From assembly GCF_038181555.1 (NCBI RefSeq), contig NZ_JBBWUA010000034.1:1-8425 (forward strand): a DNA stretch of 8,425 bases, read 5' to 3'. The notes below the pieces were generated by a model. It made no database searches and had not been told where the DNA came from. It saw nothing but the letters and a program-made list of their open reading frames with translations. Below are positions 1 to 4,361 of the stretch, piece by piece (the stretch's first letter is position 1; every line of letters begins with the position of its first letter). The DNA comes from Desulfitobacterium sp038181555 (GTDB taxonomy: Bacteria; Bacillota; Desulfitobacteriia; Desulfitobacteriales; Desulfitobacteriaceae). The translations under genes were made by a program, and so were the position numbers.

Positions 1-220
1 GGATCACATACTTTGCTGGTAGCTTGTAGCCTTTGGTGAGCTTAGCTTGTCCAGTTTGGCAACCATCCAGGGTTCGGCATTCAGCCAGCAGCTCCGGTCC
101 TGCGGCTCGATGGATTGCGCCGTCAACACCACCACCGCCAAGTAGGGATGGGTCTGCCGCATTGACGATGGCGTCGGCCTGAACCTTGGTTATATCATTA
201 CGGATTATTTCCAGTGGCAT
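1..220 (-). CDS. Macro-domain protein (ADP-ribose/O-acetyl-ADP-ribose hydrolase family), N-terminal 73 residues
   Basis: The gene starts at ATG 218-220 and runs off the left edge, so only the N-terminal 73 residues are present. A GGAGGG ribosome binding site at 227-232 sits 6 nt before the ATG. The protein opens MPLEIIRNDITKVQADAIVN and continues with the glycine-rich ADP-ribose-binding loop LLGGGGVDGAIHRAAGPELL (residues 26-45), followed by CQTGQAKLT and GYKLPAKYVI. This is the standard MacroD/YmdB-type N-terminal half. In that family the protein binds ADP-ribose and removes it (or O-acetyl groups from it) in the cytoplasm. The Asp of GVDG (residue 33) is present. The Asn that normally ends the NAAN motif is Asp here (NAAD, residue 23), at a position that is functionally important in characterised MacroD/YmdB proteins. 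Family assignment is secure; the substrate is not known. The gene diverges from the DUF434 gene on the plus strand. Confidence 0.93.
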   Translation of the reverse strand, partial: MPLEIIRNDITKVQADAIVNAADPSLLGGGGVDGAIHRAAGPELLAECRTLDGCQTGQAKLTKGYKLPAKYVI

Positions 221-269
221 AATTATCCCTCCATCTGCTTCCCTGCTAGAAGCTACATAAGCGAATAAA

Positions 270-298
270 TCGAGTTATAAGGCATCTTTAAATATAAT
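270..298 (+). promoter_or_regulatory. Candidate sigma-A promoter reading toward the SRAP relic and DUF434 gene
   Basis: A perfect TATAAT lies at 293-298. A weak -35-like TCGAGT lies 17 bp upstream at 270-275. It is the only good -10 box between the macro-domain start and the DUF434 start, so it is the most likely source of DUF434 transcription. The 5' leader would then contain the palindrome and the SRAP relic. The weak -35 makes this uncertain. Confidence 0.35.
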
Positions 299-319
299 TC
301 TCCTACTTTCTATCAATTC

Positions 320-362
320 CTTTTGCCCAAATTCCCAAGCGCTTGGGAATCTGGGTTGTCCA
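320..362. repeat. Palindromic repeat, copy 1 (beside SRAP relic)
   Basis: The core ATTCCCAAGC/GCTTGGGAAT at 331-350 is a perfect 20-bp palindrome. It extends to 325-356 with a single A/C mismatch plus a G-T pair at the outer edge. The right half (CGCTTGGGAAT, then one variable base, then TGGG) recurs almost unchanged at 3640-3653, and the left half is recognisably related to 3622-3640. There is no T-run after it, so it is not an obvious terminator. It ends a few bases before the SRAP relic. Confidence 0.8.
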
Positions 363-367
363 TACAA

Positions 368-500
368 TTATCCGAGCATTGTTGTCTGATCCCCGCCAGC
401 CACTAATTCAAATGGGAAACGATCGGCAAAAAAAAGCAAATGTATGCCATTGGGTTGCCGGGCACACTCTACATGGTAGGAGTTTACAGGTTTGAGAAGG
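368..500 (+). pseudogene. Relic of an SRAP (YedK/HMCES-type) gene, internal fragment
   Basis: Bases 374-500 align without gaps to 4008-4134, inside the intact SRAP gene of this window (codons 91-132). I count 14 mismatches in 127 positions, about 89% identity. The preceding few bases (from about 368) are weakly similar. The reading frame gives EHCCLIPASH, a TAA stop at 404-406 in place of Tyr101, then FKWETIGKKKQ. The Glu of the catalytic FEW motif (Glu103 of the intact copy) is Lys here. The N-terminal 90 codons with catalytic Cys2, and everything after codon 132 with the active-site His, are missing, so this copy cannot work. The right edge of similarity is at the ribosome binding site of the DUF434 gene, with which the fragment is in frame. 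The sequence shows a duplicated and then eroded locus. Confidence 0.9.
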
Positions 501-511
501 GGACTAAACGA

Positions 512-1240
512 ATGTCATCATCCACTAAACAAAGAGGATTTGATCCTGAGGATAAGCGTTGGTTTTCAGTAAAGGCCGTTGCAAACCTCAAAATAGCCCT
601 ACAGGAAATCCAATGGTTATTGGATCGGGGTTACAAGGAAGGTCCCGTCGTCACTTTCGTAGGCAATCACTATCAATTCTCTTTAAGACAACGAAATGCA
701 CTCAAAAGGGCCTCCTGCACGAAACTTCAAGCGCAGAGGAGAAAGTTGGCCCAGCTTCCGTATCAAGCAGCAAACGAAAGAAGCCTAATTATCGATGGGT
801 TTAATCTAATCATTGCACTCGAAGTCGCTCTTTCCGGAGGCCCCTTAATTTTGGGAGCCGATGGCGTTTTGAGGGATCTTGCCGGGGTCAGCGGATCGTA
901 CCGAATCATCGAACAAACTGATCGTGCCTTAGAAATACTCGGCCAAGCTTTTAAAAGGCTGGCGGTCCCTAAAGCGAAATTTCTACTAGATGCTCCAATT
1001 TCCAATTCCGGTCAATTGAAACATCGAATACTTAACCATGCTCATAATTGGTTAACGGATGTTGAAGTCGAACTTGTCCCTAATGCCGATGTGGTCTTGT
1101 CAAAAATGGAGAGAGTGATTACTGGAGATTCCGTTATATTGGACCAATGTCAAAGCTGGATCAATTTGTCCCGTGAGATTGTAGAAAGAGATATACAAAG
1201 CGCTTGGATCGTAAGTCTGTGTGACGGCCCTTGTCTTTAG
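512..1240 (+). CDS. DUF434/DUF5616-type protein of unknown function
   Basis: The protein has 242 residues from ATG 512. This start was chosen because AAGGGG at 496-501 lies about 10 nt upstream and because family members start just before the RGFDPED motif. The open frame extends upstream to 440 and beyond, but those codons belong to the SRAP relic. Residues 8-78 (RGFDPEDKRWF, LLDRGY, VGNHY, LRQRNALKRASC) match my memory of the DUF434 domain. Residues about 88-232 match its usual partner DUF5616: LIIDGFNLII, ALSGGPLILGADG, RDLAGVSGSYR, LLDAPISNSGQLK, VELVPNADVVL and ILDQCQSWINL. The IDGFNLII segment and the spaced acidic residues (Asp95, Asp117, Asp122, the VPNAD and ILDQ aspartates) resemble PIN/NYN-type RNase folds. 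That resemblance is inference, and no function is established. The protein is probably cytoplasmic: no signal peptide or membrane segment is seen. Length fits a complete protein. It is convergent with the secreted-protein gene, and no operon partner is seen. Confidence 0.88.
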   Translation: MSSSTKQRGFDPEDKRWFSVKAVANLKIALQEIQWLLDRGYKEGPVVTFVGNHYQFSLRQRNALKRASCTKLQAQRRKLAQLPYQAANERSLIIDGFNLIIALEVALSGGPLILGADGVLRDLAGVSGSYRIIEQTDRALEILGQAFKRLAVPKAKFLLDAPISNSGQLKHRILNHAHNWLTDVEVELVPNADVVLSKMERVITGDSVILDQCQSWINLSREIVERDIQSAWIVSLCDGPCL

Positions 1241-1348
1241 TGCCAATCTCCTCATGTACACCTCCACTATATGGTATTTGGCAAATAAAAGTGTTTGTCA
1301 TCTGATTAATTATTGCTATTTTGATTCTTATCGCTTTAGGGGTATTCC

Positions 1349-2212
1349 TTAAGATCGCTTGATGGAGAACACAGCTCTGTCAGGTAGTTCTGCTCTATCA
1401 TCAAGAATACACCTTGAAGAACGCTCCGCATCAAAAACGAAGTTACTCCCTTCTTTATTGAATACATAGGTATACTGTCCGTCCTTGGTCACCATTTTGT
1501 ATTCCATGCCCTTAATGCTGTATTCACCATAATTAAGATAGCTACTTAGCAAGGAGTATGTGAATTGAAACCGCCCGTCGGCCATTAGGGTTAGCTTTGG
1601 TGAAAGTGGGCTATCCTGCTCGTTACCCTGCATTACATAAACCATGGTCGGGATTTCTTCGACCTTAAACGGAATATAGGCTTTATCACTTCCCATCGGA
1701 TAATAGCGGAGATCCTCTAATTCCCAAGAGTCTGCTTGAAAAGCTTCCATCTGCCGATCCCCAGCCGAAAAGGGAAGTGTGGCGACCTTTGTCGCATCAC
1801 CGCTTATTCGCGCCATCTCTTTGCTCTTAATGTCATAACTATAGTAGTGGTCACTCCAGGTTCCATCCGAGTGATTCACGCCTCCGATAATGATGCTCTT
1901 TTTATCGGTACTCATCCATGGGTTAATTAAATATTCCTGCTCAAAGCAACCCTCACTTAGCGCAAACTCCGCTTCCAAATAACCTTCTTGGTAGTTGTAA
2001 AGAAAAATGCCATCCAACACCTGAAATCCTACCCGTTCAGGAGTCTCATAGAAAAGGTTAATAAACTCAGCACGGTAGGGCATGAGATGATATGATGGCT
2101 GAAAAACCGACTCCGACTGGGCTACTCTTTCGCTAGAACCCATAGATGATAAAAGCAACGCTGAAACAGTAATCAAAATGACTATCAGAGTATTGCCGAT
2201 ACGCCTTTTCAT
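1349..2212 (-). CDS. Secreted protein resembling the extracellular sensor region of clostridial BlaR1-like proteins
   Basis: The protein has 287 residues from ATG 2210-2212. GGAGGT at 2219-2224 lies 6 nt upstream, so I prefer this start over one ten codons further up. Residues 1-24 (MKRRIGNTLIVILITVSALL and on) form a basic-then-hydrophobic export signal. There is no lipobox Cys, so it is probably a secreted or N-terminally anchored protein. Residues 63-130 (FQVLDGIFLYNY, YLEAEF, STDKKSIIIGG, YYSYDIKSKEM) read like repeating beta strands of a propeller-like region. Residues 205-283 (PKLTLMADGRFQFTYSLLSS, GEYSIKG, YTYVFNKEGSNFVFDAERSS, LPDRAVF) resemble the C-terminal domain found on many clostridial M56/BlaR1-like sensors. 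Here the domain stands alone: there is no transmembrane M56 peptidase and no BlaI-type repressor beside it. An extended -10 promoter lies upstream at 2259-2267. Assignment to that sensor region is from memory of family style; the ligand is unknown. Confidence 0.65.
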   Translation of the reverse strand: MKRRIGNTLIVILITVSALLLSSMGSSERVAQSESVFQPSYHLMPYRAEFINLFYETPERVGFQVLDGIFLYNYQEGYLEAEFALSEGCFEQEYLINPWMSTDKKSIIIGGVNHSDGTWSDHYYSYDIKSKEMARISGDATKVATLPFSAGDRQMEAFQADSWELEDLRYYPMGSDKAYIPFKVEEIPTMVYVMQGNEQDSPLSPKLTLMADGRFQFTYSLLSSYLNYGEYSIKGMEYKMVTKDGQYTYVFNKEGSNFVFDAERSSRCILDDRAELPDRAVFSIKRS

Positions 2213-2258
2213 AACCACACCTCCCCTCCTAAGTTCTCTCACAAGAATTTAATACCAT

Positions 2259-2267
2259 ATTATACCA
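2259..2267 (-). promoter_or_regulatory. Extended -10 promoter of the secreted-protein gene
   Basis: Read on the minus strand this is TGGTATAAT, a perfect TATAAT with the TGn extension, 46 bp before the ATG at 2212. No good -35 box lies 16-18 bp further upstream (ATTCCA at 2282-2287), which is acceptable for extended -10 promoters. Confidence 0.6.
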
Positions 2268-2354
2268 CGCTTTTTCCTGGGTGGAATAATTCGACAATAA
2301 TCAGTGAGAATTCCTCAAGTTTTATGGTATGCGTGCTGGGCTATAACGCAAATG

Positions 2355-2403
2355 AAAACAACGATGTCTTGACTTCCTTTGAAGTACGCCATCGTTGTTT
2401 TTT
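2355..2403. terminator. Hairpin terminator downstream of the RsmH-like gene, symmetrical enough to act in both directions
   Basis: AAAACAACGATG (2355-2366) pairs perfectly with CATCGTTGTTTT (2390-2401). Between them is a second, inner stem, ACTTC (2372-2376) with GAAGT (2381-2385). On the plus strand the stem ends in a run of six T (2398-2403). On the minus strand it ends in four T followed by a T-rich tail. It lies 75 bp past the stop codon of the RsmH-like gene and before the promoter of the secreted-protein gene, so it separates these two minus-strand units. Confidence 0.75.
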
Positions 2404-2477
2404 ATGTTGCTAAAATAATTGCCATGACTGTAGATGTGAGGAGAAGGAACAACCTCTTTTTAGGTGTCCAAGATGAA

Positions 2478-3527
2478 TTAAGCTTTTATAGCCCATCTCA
2501 TTTTTGCTGAGCGGGCACGACTATTCATATTACATTCTTCTGGTGATGCCCGGATTACCTCGGTTGAAATCTCATTGTAAACTCCTTCTCGCAACAAACC
2601 TTTAAAAGACTTTTTGACAAGTCTATCCTCTCCTGAATGGAAAGACAGTATGGCAACACGTCCGCCTTTTGCAAGGACGTTAGGAAGTTTTTCTAGAAAT
2701 TCATATAACACTTCAAATTCACTATTCACATCAACACGCAATGCCTGGAAGGTTCTTTGACATGATTTCCTAATCGCTTCTTTCCGATTATCTGCCGTAA
2801 TAAGTTTGAGGGCATCTTCAATAATTTGTCGGAGCTTAGTAGTCGTAGAAATATCAGTTCCATTTTTCATTTCAGAAATAATAGCACGCGAAATTAGTGC
2901 GGCATATGGTTCGTCCGCATTTTCAATTAGCATACCTTCTAATTCTACTTGAGTCATTTTCCTTAAGCGCTCAGCACCAGACATTCCTTTTTCAGGATTC
3001 AATCGTAAATCCAATGACCCCTCTTTTTTATATGAAAACCCTCTGTCAGGATTATCTATTTGCATTGAAGATAGGCCTAAGTCTGCTAATACAAAATCAA
3101 ACGGACCTGCCTCAGTAGCAACTTGATCAATATTGGCAAAATTCAGTTGCCTAGTAGTTAATAGATCTGAACCATACCCTAAACGCTGTAAGCGTTCTCT
3201 AGTTTTAGATAATTCAACAGGGTCTACATCAAGGGCATATATATGGCCCTTTGATTCTAAACTTTTTAGCATTTCTAATGTATGACCACCATATCCCAGA
3301 GTTGCATCTAAACCAGTTTGTCCTGGTCTAATTTGCAAAAATTCTAGTATTTCTTTAACACATATAGATATATGCATACCAGCAGGTGTACTGCCCTTTT
3401 GAATTACTTTTGCTACAGTATCTACATATTTTTCCGGTTGAAGTTCTTTGTATTTTTCTTTAAAGTTTCTTGGATGGGTTCCCTTATATCGAGCACGTCG
3501 TTGGTGCTTCTGCTCTGGATAATCCAT
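2478..3527 (-). CDS. RsmH (MraW)-family SAM-dependent rRNA methyltransferase, divergent paralogue
   Basis: The protein has 349 residues from ATG 3525-3527, with AGAGAGGT at 3533-3540 placed 5 nt before it. RsmH makes N4-methylcytidine at position 1402 of 16S rRNA using S-adenosylmethionine. Family motifs are in order: GLDATLGYGGHT (residues 72-83, SAM loop), ALDVDP (98-103), LADLGLSSMQID (147-158) followed by GFSY (163-166) and LDLRLNP, then RTFQALRVDVNSE (258-270), ILSFHSGEDRLVK (293-305) and MNSRARSAKMRWA (334-346). Standard RsmH is about 310 residues and starts close to the HI-V segment. This one has about 50 extra residues in front (MDYPEQKHQRRARYKGTHPR and on), rich in basic residues. 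It stands alone, not in the division/cell-wall cluster (no ftsL, pbp or mra genes nearby), so it is likely a second copy with the canonical rsmH elsewhere in the genome. Its target may therefore be the same base or another one. Confidence 0.9.
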   Translation of the reverse strand: MDYPEQKHQRRARYKGTHPRNFKEKYKELQPEKYVDTVAKVIQKGSTPAGMHISICVKEILEFLQIRPGQTGLDATLGYGGHTLEMLKSLESKGHIYALDVDPVELSKTRERLQRLGYGSDLLTTRQLNFANIDQVATEAGPFDFVLADLGLSSMQIDNPDRGFSYKKEGSLDLRLNPEKGMSGAERLRKMTQVELEGMLIENADEPYAALISRAIISEMKNGTDISTTTKLRQIIEDALKLITADNRKEAIRKSCQRTFQALRVDVNSEFEVLYEFLEKLPNVLAKGGRVAILSFHSGEDRLVKKSFKGLLREGVYNEISTEVIRASPEECNMNSRARSAKMRWAIKA

Positions 3528-3616
3528 TGGTTACCTCTCTTTCTTTTCTTATGTTATTTTTATCTTAGACATCCTGCTTATTACAATACCATGCACATGT
3601 GAACTAATCTATACGA

Positions 3617-3663
3617 ATGGGCAAGCTCAATTCGCAAACGCTTGGGAATTTGGGCTTGCCCAC
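3617..3663. repeat. Palindromic repeat, copy 2 (upstream of intact SRAP gene)
   Basis: TGGGCAAGC (3618-3626) pairs perfectly with GCTTGCCCA (3654-3662). The interior pairs further with one bulge and one mismatch, closing at about 3637/3642. The right half repeats that of the copy at 320-362, and the left half is related but more diverged. Both copies sit just upstream of SRAP sequence, so the palindrome appears to have been copied together with that gene, or to be a dispersed element that lies beside it twice. Confidence 0.78.
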
Positions 3664-3694
3664 CTCTGTATCTGAGGTGGGGAAATGATATACT
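3660..3694 (+). promoter_or_regulatory. Extended -10 promoter of the SRAP gene with an operator-like dyad over the -35 region
   Basis: TGATATACT at 3686-3694 is an extended -10 element (TGn plus TATACT), 43 bp before the ATG at 3738. The region where a -35 box would lie (about 3666-3671) holds no good hexamer. It is instead covered by a perfect dyad, CCACCTC (3660-3666) and GAGGTGG (3674-3680). A dyad there could bind a regulator. It does not match the Gram-positive LexA box (CGAAC-N4-GTTCG). The promoter is moderately supported and the operator is inference. Confidence 0.5.
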
Positions 3695-3737
3695 ATATTC
3701 AGTAATCTAGCAGCTCTCATGGAAGGAGTGACCTTTG

Positions 3738-4337
3738 ATGTGCGGACGTTACTTTGTCGCTACCGAACGGGATGACGCCGAAATAAAAAAGATCATCGAA
3801 GAAGTCAATGATCGCTTTAAAAACACACCCGAATTGTCTAAAATGAAAACCGGCGAGATTTATCCGACAAATATAGTCCCGATCATCACCCCCGAGTCCC
3901 CAGCTCTCATGAAATGGGGCTTTACTCGTTTTGATGGCAAGGGGCAAGTCATCAACGCCCGCTTAGAAACAGCCGCAGAAAAACCGATGTTCCGCGAGGC
4001 ATTCGCCGAGCATCGTTGTCTGATCCCCGCCAGCCACTACTTCGAATGGGAAACCATCGGCAGAAAAAAGCAAAAGTATGCCATCAGTTTGCCGAGCACG
4101 CTCTACATGGCAGGAATCTACAGGTTTGAGAAGGATATGCCTATTCCCCTCTTCGTCATCCTCACCCGCCCCGCAGCTCCCGTTATCTCCTTTATCCATG
4201 AGCGGATGCCGGTTATTATGCCGAAGGAGCTGAGCGGAGTATGGTTATCCGGCGAGATGGAGAGCCATGATGTGATGCATCATTCCGTAGAGGATGTTAG
4301 TTATGCTGGGGTTGATGTAACGCCGGCTTTGTTTTAG
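3738..4337 (+). CDS. SRAP-domain protein (YedK/HMCES type), abasic-site DNA-protein crosslink sensor
   Basis: The protein has 199 residues. ATG 3738 is the functional start because the mature protein must begin with Cys2: MCGRYF is the family hallmark, and the initiator Met is removed to expose the catalytic cysteine. A TTG codon immediately upstream (3735) would bury it. The ribosome binding site AAGGAGTG lies at 3723-3730. SRAP proteins form a thiazolidine crosslink with abasic sites in single-stranded DNA and protect them during replication. The key residues are all present: Cys2, Asn73 (VINARLET), Glu103 (ASHYFEWE) and His154 (IHERMPVI). At 199 residues it matches the short bacterial form. 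It is convergent with the helicase gene (24-bp gap) and divergent from the RsmH-like gene. A dead fragment of a sister copy lies at 368-500. GC content looks higher than in the helicase and Mrr genes downstream. Confidence 0.95.
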   Translation: MCGRYFVATERDDAEIKKIIEEVNDRFKNTPELSKMKTGEIYPTNIVPIITPESPALMKWGFTRFDGKGQVINARLETAAEKPMFREAFAEHRCLIPASHYFEWETIGRKKQKYAISLPSTLYMAGIYRFEKDMPIPLFVILTRPAAPVISFIHERMPVIMPKELSGVWLSGEMESHDVMHHSVEDVSYAGVDVTPALF

Positions 4338-4361
4338 GTGTAAGGAAGCCAACGCAGCCTA

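Larger units (their letters stand above)
221..511. other. Divergent intergenic stretch between macro-domain and DUF434 genes
   Basis: This 291-bp stretch holds, in order, the macro-domain gene's ribosome binding site (227-232), a plus-strand TATAAT box (293-298), a palindrome (325-356), and a decayed SRAP gene fragment (368-500). The final bases of that fragment supply the ribosome binding site of the DUF434 gene. No intact gene is visible in it. Confidence 0.8.

Noticed and set aside
440..511. Upstream extension of the DUF434 protein by 24 residues from ATG 440
   Set aside because: These codons are the SRAP relic in frame. The family begins near RGFDPED, and a ribosome binding site fits the ATG at 512.
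1241..1283. TGCCAA...TTGGCA inverted repeat as terminator between the convergent DUF434 and secreted-protein genes
   Set aside because: The 6-bp stem has a 31-nt loop and no T-run; too weak to call.
3528..3616. Promoter of the RsmH-like gene
   Set aside because: A TGGTATTGT stretch on the minus strand resembles an extended -10 but matches only 4 of 6 in the hexamer, and no -35 is visible; not strong enough to annotate.
3631..3645. LexA/DinR box in the SRAP upstream palindrome
   Set aside because: The CGCAAACGCTTGG region does not fit the Gram-positive LexA consensus; its symmetry is explained by the repeated palindrome.
3735..3737. TTG start for the SRAP gene one codon upstream
   Set aside because: It would place a residue before Met and hide Cys2, which must be the N-terminal catalytic residue. 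ATG 3738 has good Shine-Dalgarno spacing.
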